A stretch of DNA of 64,000 bases from Gordonibacter urolithinfaciens. Lineage in GTDB: Bacteria; Actinomycetota; Coriobacteriia; Coriobacteriales; Eggerthellaceae. Numbering within the stretch: position 1 is the first letter of the stretch; each line of letters begins with the position of its first letter. The stretch is taken from contig NZ_LT900217.1 in the NCBI RefSeq assembly GCF_900199375.1, positions 2,232,001 to 2,296,000 of the forward strand. The letters are read 5' to 3'. Below, piece by piece: positions 44,378 to 52,124 of the stretch. The notes below the pieces were generated by a model. The model did no database searches. It saw only the letters and a program-made list of their open reading frames with translations, and was not told where the DNA came from. A program made the translations under genes and the position numbers.

Positions 44378-44427
44378 GCGTGGAGAAGTCCGGCGGCACG
44401 CTCGTGGTGCCGAGCGCCTTCAGCGAG
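44378..44427 (+). repeat. 50-bp direct repeat, copy B (SPFH gene fragment)
   Basis: Exact copy of 42466-42515. It reads VEKSGGTLVVPSAFSE in one frame but ends in ERT and a stop; nothing else of the SPFH gene is present. Together with copy A it brackets the ATPase and its decayed relative. Confidence 0.9.
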
Positions 44428-44508
44428 AGGACGTAGAGGGCGGGTCGAGAAGGCAGCCAAGGAAGGCCATCAAGCGTAGATAATCGCTCGCTGTCACATG
44501 CTTCCGAT

Positions 44509-44596
44509 ACCATGACTGATCATATCATGGTGTAAAAACCCTGTTCAATTGATATTATTCGAAAAAAAGAATAATACTTTGTCATAGCCTGTCATA
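44509..44596 (+). promoter_or_regulatory. Control region of molybdoenzyme operon 2
   Basis: Three elements lie in this AT-rich stretch: a dyad ACCATGA (44509-44515) with TCATGGT (44525-44531); a hairpin ATTATTC (44554-44560) with GAATAAT (44569-44575); and direct repeats TGTCATA at 44580-44586 and 44590-44596, exactly one helical turn apart. The last look like activator-binding sites. The operon 2 start codon is 200 bp further on. Confidence 0.5.
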
Positions 44597-44798
44597 CTTC
44601 TGTATTGATAATCATAGTGACGTATGGCAGACTATGGCACGGAGGGAATCGGCCGATTTCTGATATGAGGGGAAATCTCGGAAACGCACCGGGTGCGCCT
44701 GCGCCTGCCGTGCGATCGAAGGGGACTGCCGTTCGCAGAACGCTCGCCTTCGTCCGATGCGCCCCAAGGCATTCTGCATCAAGAATGGAGGAGGAGAC

Positions 44799-47261
44799 AT
44801 GTCGGAAACGAAGAGCCCGCATAGCGGACTCACGCGCAGGAGCTTCCTGAAGACGACGGGCGCCGCTGCCGCGGCGACGGCGGTGGTAGGCTCCGGCGCA
44901 GCCCTGACCGGTCTTGCCGAGACTGGCGAGGCTCTGGCAGACGAGGCGGCCCAGGGCGAAACCACGTTCAGGAGCCAGTGTCGCGGCAACTGCGGCAGCC
45001 GCTGTCCGTTGAAGGTGACCGTGCGCGAAGGCCGCGCCGTCAAGGTTACCGCAATGGAATACCCGGGCGAGGACGCGCATCGCCGCCGCCTGTGCGTCAA
45101 GGGCTTCAGCCAGCCGCAGCGCGTCTACGACGCCGACCGTTTGAAGTACCCCCTGAAGCGCGTCGGAGAGCGCGGCGCGGGCGAATGGGAGCGCATCGAG
45201 TGGGACGAGGCGCTCGAGATCATCGCCGGCAAGATGAAGACGGCCCTGGCCGAGCACGGCGGCACGTCGCTGGGCTTCTGGTCTTCCTACGGCTCCTACG
45301 GCTCGCTGAACGGCGCCATGGGCGGCTTCATGTCCGTTGCGTACGGCCGCTTCTGCACGGCCACGGGCGCGGTCATCTTCGGGGCGGGCGCCGACACGGC
45401 GCAGCAGCATGTGCAGTCCACGCTGCTCGGCAACAAGGGCAACGATTTCGCCGACGCGGTCAATGCCAAGACCATCATCACCTGGGGCGGCAACCCCGCA
45501 GAGGCGTACGTGCACGCATGGCAGTACGTGTGCCAGGCGCGCGAGAAGGGCGCCAAGCTCATCACCATCGATCCGCAGTTCACGGCTTCCGCCGCGCATT
45601 CCGACACCTACGTGCCCATCACCCCCGGCACCGACGGCGCCATGATGCTGGCCATGGCCAACTACATCATCGAGAACAACCTGATGGACGTCGCGTACAT
45701 GAAGAGCAGCACGGTGTCTCCGTTCCTGGTGAAGGAGGACGGCACGTACCTGCGCCTGAGCGATTTCGGCGTCGCCCCCACGGAGGGTCCCGTCAACCCG
45801 CAGACCGGCCAGCCCACCAAGATCGATCCGGTCATGGTGTGGGACGAGGCGACAGGCGACAAGGCCCCGCTTCCGAAGGCTGCCGACCCTGCCGTCGAGG
45901 GCTCGTTCGAGATCGAGGGCGTTACGTACAAGACGGTGTTCCAGACCGTCAAGGACAGCATCAAGGACTACTCCCTCGCCAAGGCATCGGGCATCTGCGG
46001 CGTTCCCGAGAGCACGATCGAGGAGCTCGCGCGCATCTACGCCACGGAGGGTCCCGTTTACGTCATGACGTTCCAGGGCCTGGGCCATCACGCGAACTCG
46101 CATCATAACTACAAGAACCTCGCGTTCTTGGCTGCTTTGACCGGCAACGCCGGCAAGCCGGGTGCGGCCATCTGCGGCAACCCTGCCCCGTTCAGCATGG
46201 TTCCCTACAACACGAAGGCGTTCATGGCCGGCAAGCCCGGACCGCGCATCTGCGGCATGTACCTGCCCGAGATCGTGGCGAACAAGAAGTTCGGCCAAGA
46301 CGACATCGACCTGCAGGTGCTGTGGATTCACAACGGCAACGTGCTTTCCTGCGAGTCCGGCCGCCAGGAGCTTATCGAGGCGGTTAAGAAGATCGACTTC
46401 GTGGTATGCGCCGACGTGAACATGAACGACTCCGCGCAGTGGGCCGACATCGTGCTTCCCGTGCCGCATGCCTTCGAGATGGAGGATATCGACCCGGTCG
46501 GCTCCACGCCGTTCCCCGCCTATTACGAGAAGGGCCTCGAGCCGCTGTACGAATGCAAGACCGATGTCGAGATCATGCGCCTTCTGTCCCAGAAGATGGG
46601 CATGGAGAAGATCTACGCCAAGAGCGACCAGGACTTCCTGCGCGACGTGTACAACACGGATACCAACAAGAAGGCCGGCGTGAGCTACGACGACTTCGCC
46701 TCGGGCGAGTTCGTGCGCAACCCCATGACCAAGCCGGAGAACCTCGTTCCGACGTACGGTCCCGCCGAGGGAACGCGCCTGAAGTACTACATCGAGAAGC
46801 CGACTCCGCGCAACAGCTTCGGCCAGGAGATTGCCGATTACGAGAAGCTTCCCTACTACGAGCATGCGAACGAGGCGTATTTGGACAACCCGCTGCGCGA
46901 GAAGTACCCGCTTCTAGGCTGCAGCGAGCACAACAAGTACCACGTGCACTCCCAGCTTGCCGTGACGCCGGTTATCCGCGAGCTCGAGCCCGAGCCCATG
47001 ATCAAGATCAATGCCGCCGATGCCGCCGCTCGCGGCATCAAGCAGGGCGATCTGGTGCGCGCGTACAACGACCATGGGTACGCGGTCGTGAAGGCGCTGG
47101 TAACCGAGGGCATCATGCCCGGCGTGGTTTCGATCCCGCACGGCTTCCAAGCTACCCAGTACGTCGAGGGCCACACGCAGGACCTGACGAACGTGTTCAT
47201 GAACGATTTCTGCTCGAACAGCGCATTCTACGACTTCCTGTGCGAAGTCGAGAAGTGCTAA
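44799..47261 (+). CDS. Tat-exported molybdopterin oxidoreductase catalytic subunit (operon 2)
   Basis: 820-residue DMSO-reductase-superfamily enzyme. TRRSFLKTT near residue 15 is the Tat motif; CRGNCGSRCPLKVTVREG and RRRLCVKGFSQP provide the four Cys of an N-terminal [4Fe-4S] cluster. IITWGGNPAEAYVHAW and VLWIHNGNVLSCE lie in the molybdopterin-binding domains; the final 120 residues form the cofactor-capping domain. GGAGGAGGAG precedes ATG 44799. The enzyme resembles the catalytic subunit of operon 3 more than that of operon 1, but differs enough that another substrate is likely. The acceptor or donor is not identifiable. Confidence 0.9.
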   Translation: MSETKSPHSGLTRRSFLKTTGAAAAATAVVGSGAALTGLAETGEALADEAAQGETTFRSQCRGNCGSRCPLKVTVREGRAVKVTAMEYPGEDAHRRRLCVKGFSQPQRVYDADRLKYPLKRVGERGAGEWERIEWDEALEIIAGKMKTALAEHGGTSLGFWSSYGSYGSLNGAMGGFMSVAYGRFCTATGAVIFGAGADTAQQHVQSTLLGNKGNDFADAVNAKTIITWGGNPAEAYVHAWQYVCQAREKGAKLITIDPQFTASAAHSDTYVPITPGTDGAMMLAMANYIIENNLMDVAYMKSSTVSPFLVKEDGTYLRLSDFGVAPTEGPVNPQTGQPTKIDPVMVWDEATGDKAPLPKAADPAVEGSFEIEGVTYKTVFQTVKDSIKDYSLAKASGICGVPESTIEELARIYATEGPVYVMTFQGLGHHANSHHNYKNLAFLAALTGNAGKPGAAICGNPAPFSMVPYNTKAFMAGKPGPRICGMYLPEIVANKKFGQDDIDLQVLWIHNGNVLSCESGRQELIEAVKKIDFVVCADVNMNDSAQWADIVLPVPHAFEMEDIDPVGSTPFPAYYEKGLEPLYECKTDVEIMRLLSQKMGMEKIYAKSDQDFLRDVYNTDTNKKAGVSYDDFASGEFVRNPMTKPENLVPTYGPAEGTRLKYYIEKPTPRNSFGQEIADYEKLPYYEHANEAYLDNPLREKYPLLGCSEHNKYHVHSQLAVTPVIRELEPEPMIKINAADAAARGIKQGDLVRAYNDHGYAVVKALVTEGIMPGVVSIPHGFQATQYVEGHTQDLTNVFMNDFCSNSAFYDFLCEVEKC

Positions 47262-47273
47262 GGGGGTGCAAGC

Positions 47274-47894
47274 ATGCATTACGGAATGGTAATCGACACC
47301 AAGCGCTGCGTTGGCTGCAACGCGTGCACGGTGGCGTGCAAAATGGCGAACAACGTGCCCCAGGATATTTTCTGGACGCGTGCGCTTACTGACGGCGGCG
47401 ACATGATGGACACCCCGGCTGGGGAGTTCCCCGACATCTCCATGCGCTACATCACGGTTTCGTGCCAGCACTGCGAGAATCCGGCGTGCGCGAAGGTGTG
47501 CCCGGTGGGCGCCACCTACAAGGATCCGGAGACCGGCGTCGTGCGCCAGGACTACGACAAGTGCATCGGCTGCCGCATGTGCATGTCGGCCTGCCCCTAC
47601 ACGGGCGTGCGCTCGTTCAACTGGGAAGAGCCCCGCTACCCCATGGACTTCGCCCTGGGCGACGCGGACGCTCCCAAGCACCAGAAGCACGTGGTGGAGA
47701 AGTGCATCTTCTGCTACCAGCGCCTTGCTCGTGGCGAAACCCCCGCCTGCATGGATCTGTGCCCTGCGCGCGCCCGCCACTTCGGCGACCTGGACGATCC
47801 GAATTCCGAGGTTTCCCAGCTCATCAGGGAGCGCTCGTACGAGCAGCTTCTGCCGAGCGAGGGTACCAAGCCGTCCGTCTACTACCTCGTGTAA
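47274..47894 (+). CDS. NrfC/DmsB-like four-cluster ferredoxin subunit (operon 2)
   Basis: 206-residue electron-transfer subunit with four [4Fe-4S] Cys groups: CVGCNACTVAC near the start, CQHCENPACAKVCPVGA, CIGCRMCMSACPYTG, and CIFCYQRL with CMDLCPARA. It is very similar to the operon 3 counterpart and transfers electrons between NrfD and the molybdenum subunit. GGGGG and GCAAGC precede the ATG 12 bp after the catalytic gene. Confidence 0.92.
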   Translation: MHYGMVIDTKRCVGCNACTVACKMANNVPQDIFWTRALTDGGDMMDTPAGEFPDISMRYITVSCQHCENPACAKVCPVGATYKDPETGVVRQDYDKCIGCRMCMSACPYTGVRSFNWEEPRYPMDFALGDADAPKHQKHVVEKCIFCYQRLARGETPACMDLCPARARHFGDLDDPNSEVSQLIRERSYEQLLPSEGTKPSVYYLV

Positions 47895-47909
47895 GGCGAA
47901 AGGAGAATC

Positions 47910-49136
47910 ATGACTGAAAACACCTCGGCGACCCAGTCGCCCAAGGCTCCTGCTGCCAAGTTCGGGGGCAAGGGGCTCAACATCGCCATCGTCGTGGCCG
48001 GCCTGCTCACCGTCATGGGCCTGGCGCTGTGGTTCGTGCAGCTCAACGGCGGCATGGTCCAGACCGGCATGCGCAACCTCGACTCGTGGGGCCTCTACAT
48101 CACCATGTTCATGTTCCTGGTGGGCCTGTCGGCCGGCGGCCTGATCATCTCGAGCGCTCCGCGCGTGCTCGGCGTGGAGGGCTTCGGCGGCATCTCGAAG
48201 GTGGCCGTGTGGACGTCCATCTGCTGCACGGTGCTCGCCATCGGCTTCGTGGTGGTGGACCTGGGTCAGCCGCTTCGCCTGTGGGAGCTGTTCGCCTACT
48301 CCAACCTGGGGTCGCCCCTCATGTGGGACATCGTCGTGCTGGGCACCTACCTGATCCTGTCGATCGCGTACCTGTGGGCCACGCTGCGCTTCGAGGGCGG
48401 CAAGGGCTCGGCTGCGTCCTTGCGCGTGATCAGCGCCGTCGCGCTCGTGTGCGCCATCCTGGTGCACTCCGTGACCGCCTGGATCTTCGGCCTGCAGCAG
48501 GGCCGCGAGATGTGGAACACGGCGCTTCTGGCCCCGTGGTTCGTGTCCTCCGCGCTCGTGTGCGGCGTCGCGCTCGTGCTGGTGGTCGTCATCGCGCTGC
48601 GCCGCGCGGGCTACCTGGAGCTCGACCAGTCCTTCGTCGTGAAGATGGCCAAGCTCCTGGGCGTGTTCGTGTGCGTCGACCTGTACTTCTTCGGCTGCGA
48701 CCTCTTGACCGAGGGCTTCCCCGGCGGGCACGGCGCGGAGATAGTCGCCATGCTGACCACGGGCCAGCTCGCCCCGTTCTTCTGGGTCGAAGTCATCGGC
48801 TGCATCCTGTGCGCCGTCGTGTGCTTCACGCCGAAGCTGCGCACGAACCCGCTTATCGTGGTGGCGTCGCTGCTGGCCATCGCGGGCATCTTCTGCAAGC
48901 GCGTGCAGCTGCTCGTGGGCGGGTTCCAGATCCCGAACCTGGACTACGTGGGCCCCGTTTCGCAGTACACGGTGACGGGCTGGGAGTCGGGCATGGTCGG
49001 CGCCTACCAGGGCATGGTCTACTGGCCGACCCTGCTCGAGTTCGGCGTGGCGCTCGGCGTGCTGGGCCTGGGCGCGCTGCTGCTGCTCGTGGGCCTGAAG
49101 CACCTGCCGCTCAAGCCGACCGAGAAGTCGCACTAG
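47910..49136 (+). CDS. NrfD-family quinone-interacting membrane subunit (operon 2)
   Basis: 408-residue polytopic protein with about ten hydrophobic helices. DSWGLYITMFMFLVGLSAGGLIISSAPR is split between the first two helices and is the family signature; WDIVVLGTYLILSIAYLWATLR and GWESGMVGAYQGMVYWPTLLEFG follow. Its nucleotide sequence is close to that of the operon 3 copy (62056). AAAGGAG precedes the ATG. Two overlapping hairpins follow at 49163-49228 before the radical SAM gene. Confidence 0.92.
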   Translation: MTENTSATQSPKAPAAKFGGKGLNIAIVVAGLLTVMGLALWFVQLNGGMVQTGMRNLDSWGLYITMFMFLVGLSAGGLIISSAPRVLGVEGFGGISKVAVWTSICCTVLAIGFVVVDLGQPLRLWELFAYSNLGSPLMWDIVVLGTYLILSIAYLWATLRFEGGKGSAASLRVISAVALVCAILVHSVTAWIFGLQQGREMWNTALLAPWFVSSALVCGVALVLVVVIALRRAGYLELDQSFVVKMAKLLGVFVCVDLYFFGCDLLTEGFPGGHGAEIVAMLTTGQLAPFFWVEVIGCILCAVVCFTPKLRTNPLIVVASLLAIAGIFCKRVQLLVGGFQIPNLDYVGPVSQYTVTGWESGMVGAYQGMVYWPTLLEFGVALGVLGLGALLLLVGLKHLPLKPTEKSH

Positions 49137-49162
49137 GTCCGCTTCGAAGGCAACGTGAATTG

Positions 49163-49228
49163 GGAGCCCGTCCTTCGGCGGGCTCCGACAGGCGGGTGCG
49201 GCTGGTGGCGGCCGCATCCGCCTGTCGG
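49163..49228 (+). terminator. Two overlapping hairpins in the middle of operon 2 (possible attenuator)
   Basis: GGAGCCCG (49163-49170) pairs with CGGGCTCC (49179-49186). An 18-bp stem pairs 49185-49202 with 49211-49228. The two structures share two bases, so only one can be fully formed. There is no U-tract. They may lower expression of the downstream genes relative to the structural subunits or protect the upstream mRNA. Confidence 0.55.
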
Positions 49229-49259
49229 ATATACGGTTCGTTCCTTGGAAGGGGAACTC

Positions 49260-50546
49260 ATGGACGATATGGTTTCCGCCCGGCCCACGCTGGCCGCATG
49301 GCTCGAGGAATATGCCGCCATCGAGCGCGAGTTCGTCGATGCGGTGGCTGCCGAGGGGCCGGTTTTCGCGCCGCGCGCTGCAGGTCGCTCGCGTACGGAC
49401 GAGCTGCGGGAGGCCTTGCGCGAGCGTGGCGCGCGCTTCATGAACGGTGGGGCCAGCGTGTCGTCCGGGTTCCTGTCGAGCGCATGCGCCGCGTGCGTGG
49501 GCGGCTGTGGAAGCCGCACGTTCTACATCAACCTGCGGTGCAATCGGGACTGCTACTTCTGCTTCAACCCCAACCAGGCCGACTTCGAGGAGCACTGCGC
49601 CTGCGATACCCCGTGGCGCGAGGAGCTCGAGGCGTTCGGTGCCGCGGTGCCGGAGGTCACGCACATCGGCCTCACGGGCGGCGAGCCCTTGCTTTGCAGC
49701 GACGAGGCGCTGGCGTTCTTCGCCCGCGCCCGCGAGCTCTATCCAGCCGCGCATCTGCGCCTCTACACGTCGGGCGCAGGCCTCGATGAGGCCTTCTGCG
49801 CTGCGGCGGCCGAGCGCGGACTGGACGAGGTCCGCTTCAGCGTGAAGCTGGACGAGGGGGAGGGCTCGGTCGAGGAGGTCCTCAGGGCCATCGCGCTCAC
49901 GCGCCGGTTTTCCTTCGACGTCATGGTGGAGATGCCGGTGGTTCCCTCCGAGCTCGGGCGCATGAAGCTGCTGCTGCGGCAACTGGACGACCTTGGCGTG
50001 CGCGGCATCAACCTGCTGGAGCTGTGCTATCCGTACCGCAACTGGGATGAGTTTGCCCGGCGCGGCCTCGCGTTGAAGAACCCGCCCTTCGAGGTGCTCT
50101 ACGACTACGGCTACGCGGGCGGCTTGGCCGTGGCCGGCAGCGAGGATGCGTGCCTGGAGCTCGTGCTGTTCGCGATGGAGGAGGGCCTGTCCCTGGGAGT
50201 GCATTACTGCTCGTTGGACAACAAGAACCGCGAGCAAGTGCTGCAGGGGAACCGTGCCGCCGCGCTCGACCCCGAGGTCTACGAGCTGGCCGACGACTGT
50301 TTCTACCTGACGGCGAAGGTGTTCGACGGCGATAGGGAGAAGGTCGGCGCCTACTTGGACGGAATCGGCGCGCGCTACGGCGTGGAGGACGACTGCGTGT
50401 CGTTCCATCCTGCTCGCGTCGCCGAGGCGGCCGAGCTAGGCGCCCTTCCCGTCCTCTCGTGGAACGTTATCGAGGGGCAGGGCGCCGATGCGTATGTTCG
50501 CGAACTGAAGCTCCAGGTAGCCGATGGCTCGGGGCTGCCGTGGTGA
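49260..50546 (+). CDS. Radical SAM protein in a molybdoenzyme operon
   Basis: 428-residue radical SAM enzyme. The SAM-cluster motif is CNRDCYFC (Cys94, Cys98, Cys101), preceded by an unusual Cys group CAACVGGC (76, 79, 83) and followed by HCACDTP, so one or more extra FeS clusters are likely. The barrel shows THIGLTGGEPLL, the SAM-binding GGE motif. AAGGGGA precedes ATG 49260. It lies between NrfD and a small protein with two CX4CH motifs and overlaps that gene by four bases. It may modify the small heme-like protein or another subunit. It is absent from the otherwise parallel operon 3. Confidence 0.85.
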   Translation: MDDMVSARPTLAAWLEEYAAIEREFVDAVAAEGPVFAPRAAGRSRTDELREALRERGARFMNGGASVSSGFLSSACAACVGGCGSRTFYINLRCNRDCYFCFNPNQADFEEHCACDTPWREELEAFGAAVPEVTHIGLTGGEPLLCSDEALAFFARARELYPAAHLRLYTSGAGLDEAFCAAAAERGLDEVRFSVKLDEGEGSVEEVLRAIALTRRFSFDVMVEMPVVPSELGRMKLLLRQLDDLGVRGINLLELCYPYRNWDEFARRGLALKNPPFEVLYDYGYAGGLAVAGSEDACLELVLFAMEEGLSLGVHYCSLDNKNREQVLQGNRAAALDPEVYELADDCFYLTAKVFDGDREKVGAYLDGIGARYGVEDDCVSFHPARVAEAAELGALPVLSWNVIEGQGADAYVRELKLQVADGSGLPW

Positions 50547-50896
50547 GGAAGCTGGCGCTGACCCTGCTCACGTTCGCGCTGGCGGGTGGGCTGGTGCTGG
50601 CTGCCGGCGTCGCGGCCGAGCCGGCGACGGGGGTGCGTGCGGTGACGGCCGAGTCGCCCTGTCCGGTGACGGGGTGCGCGAACGGCGCATGCCATGGGTT
50701 CGACGACGTGCCGGAGCCCGACGGCATTACCGAGATGACGTGTCCCGAGGCGGGGTGCGCGAGCGTGGAGTGCCATGCGTGGGATTCCCTGACGACGCGC
50801 TACCATCAGGCATCGGATGCGAGCTTGAACCTTTGGCTGCTCGCGCCGGTGGCGCTCGTGGTAGGGCTCGTGCTGATCGTGCGGAAGGTGGGGTGA
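50543..50896 (+). CDS. Small bitopic protein with two CX4CH heme-binding-like motifs (operon 2)
   Basis: 117-residue protein: an N-terminal hydrophobic helix (signal or anchor), a Cys-rich extracytoplasmic domain of about 60 residues and a C-terminal helix with a basic end. The domain holds CANGACH and CASVECH, both CX4CH, a known variant of the c-type heme site, plus further Cys in SPCPVTG and TCPEAG and a conserved RYHQASDASLNLW. The homologue in operon 3 keeps every one of these residues. A diheme or FeS/heme electron carrier outside the membrane is inferred. GTG 50543 overlaps the radical SAM stop; GTG 50540 is also possible. Confidence 0.75.
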   Translation: MRKLALTLLTFALAGGLVLAAGVAAEPATGVRAVTAESPCPVTGCANGACHGFDDVPEPDGITEMTCPEAGCASVECHAWDSLTTRYHQASDASLNLWLLAPVALVVGLVLIVRKVG

Positions 50897-50899
50897 GCG

Positions 50900-51340
50900 A
50901 TGGACAAGAAGAACCTCGCTATCGACGTTGCCGCCCTCGCGGTCTTCCTGGCGGTTGTCAACCCCGCCCTCACGGGCATCGGCGTCCACGAGTGGCTGGG
51001 CCTGGGGATGCTCCTGGTATTCTTCGTCCACGCGCTGCTGCACGCGGACTGGGCGGTTGGGGCCTTGCGGGGGTCGATCGCGCGCCCGTCATGGGGCCGC
51101 ACGGGCAATCTGGTGCTGGACGCGCTGATCCTCGTTGCGCTCATGGCGGTGACGGTGTCGGGCATCATGGTTTCCGGAGCGGTCCTGCCGACGTTCAGAT
51201 GGTATGCGCAGGGCTACTATTTTTGGGACCCGCTGCACGCGATGAGCGCGAAGGCGCTCTTGGCGCTTCTGCTGGTTCATGTCGTGGTGCATGGGAAATG
51301 GCTCGCGAGAGTCTTCAAGAAGGGGGAGAAGCATGGATGA
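50900..51340 (+). CDS. DUF4405-like membrane cytochrome b subunit (operon 2)
   Basis: 146-residue protein with four hydrophobic helices. His residues in HEWLGLGMLL, FFVHALLHADW, DPLHAMSAKA and LLVHVVVHGKW are placed in helices so as to ligate two b-type hemes, as in DUF4405/cytochrome b561-like proteins. Together with the CX4CH protein 3 bp upstream it could form an additional quinol-linked electron path. The TorD gene begins before its stop codon. Confidence 0.8.
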   Translation: MDKKNLAIDVAALAVFLAVVNPALTGIGVHEWLGLGMLLVFFVHALLHADWAVGALRGSIARPSWGRTGNLVLDALILVALMAVTVSGIMVSGAVLPTFRWYAQGYYFWDPLHAMSAKALLALLLVHVVVHGKWLARVFKKGEKHG

Positions 51341-51959
51341 GATCGACTGGGCGACGAGGGCAACGGCCTGGGAGCTGGCGGCGCTGTCCTTCCGCTATCC
51401 GGGCCCGGAGCTCGAGGGCGCCGTGGCATCCGGCGAGTGGGCGGAGGCGGCGCGCGAGATAGCGGGGGCGTTGGGCTTGGCGCTGCCGGAGGGCTTCGGC
51501 GCGGGCGCGTCCGCGGAGGGGCTGCGCCCCGAGGCCACGCGCCTGTTCGTGGGCGCGCCCGAGCCCGCGGTCTCGCCCTACGAGGGCGTATGGCGCGCGG
51601 CCGACGACGGGGTGCAGGCGCTCCTGTTCGTGAACCCGCACTCCATGGAGGTGGAGCGCTTCATGCGAGGGTGCGGCCTCGGGCGTCCCGAGGGCACGAA
51701 CGAGCCGCTGGACCATGTGGCCACGGAATGCGAGCTCATGGAGCACCTGGCCCTGCGCGCCGCCGGCGCGGAGCCGCCCGGGGGAGCGCCCGCCGGCGCC
51801 GACCTCCCCGGCGGCTCGCCCGAGGCGGCCTACGGGGCCTTCCTCGAGGGGCACGCCCGGACCTGGATGCCCCGCTTCGCCGAGCGCGTCGCCGCGGAGA
51901 CGCGTGCCCCCTTCTACCGCGACGCGGCCACGTTCCTCGGCGCGCTCGTTGCACAATAA
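51333..51959 (+). CDS. TorD-family maturation chaperone (operon 2)
   Basis: 208-residue all-helical chaperone for the Tat-exported catalytic subunit. AVSPYEGVWRAADDGVQALLF and EPLDHVATECELMEHLALRA correspond to the central conserved segments; the second holds the E-P-x-DH signature. A Gly/Pro-rich insertion of about 25 residues lies near position 150. ATG 51333 overlaps the previous gene by eight bases. Last gene of operon 2. Confidence 0.87.
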   Translation: MDEIDWATRATAWELAALSFRYPGPELEGAVASGEWAEAAREIAGALGLALPEGFGAGASAEGLRPEATRLFVGAPEPAVSPYEGVWRAADDGVQALLFVNPHSMEVERFMRGCGLGRPEGTNEPLDHVATECELMEHLALRAAGAEPPGGAPAGADLPGGSPEAAYGAFLEGHARTWMPRFAERVAAETRAPFYRDAATFLGALVAQ

Positions 51960-51980
51960 GCTTCCGTGCTCCCGACGATT

Positions 51981-52081
51981 GCCAAACTGGTAGTTTTTTG
52001 ACAGAACAAAACAGGCCAATGAACAGGTAAAATACAATATATTACCTGTTCATTGGCCTGTCAAAAAACACTCGGTTTGGC
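51981..52081. repeat. 101-bp nested inverted repeat between convergent genes
   Basis: Three pairs of arms nest: GCCAAAC (51981-51987) with GTTTGGC (52075-52081); 51993-52004 with 52058-52069 (12 bp); and a perfect 19-bp central stem 52012-52030 with 52042-52060 around an 11-nt AT loop. It includes T-runs on both sides (51994-51999 and, on the other strand, 52063-52068). It can serve as terminator in both directions; its size also suits a miniature inverted-repeat element. Confidence 0.75.
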
Positions 52082-52124
52082 AATCGCCGCAGCATCTCCA
52101 GGATTTCGCGTTTTGCTTCTCGGC

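Noticed and set aside
44592-46865. Minus-strand open frame of over 750 codons opposite the operon 2 catalytic gene
   Set aside because: No recognisable domain, and the plus strand encodes an unmistakable molybdopterin oxidoreductase.
46914-50408. Very long open frame on the minus strand (over 1100 codons) opposite molybdoenzyme operon 2
   Set aside because: It runs antisense to four well-supported genes, has Arg/His-rich composition with no family motifs, and results from the strong G/C bias at third codon positions.
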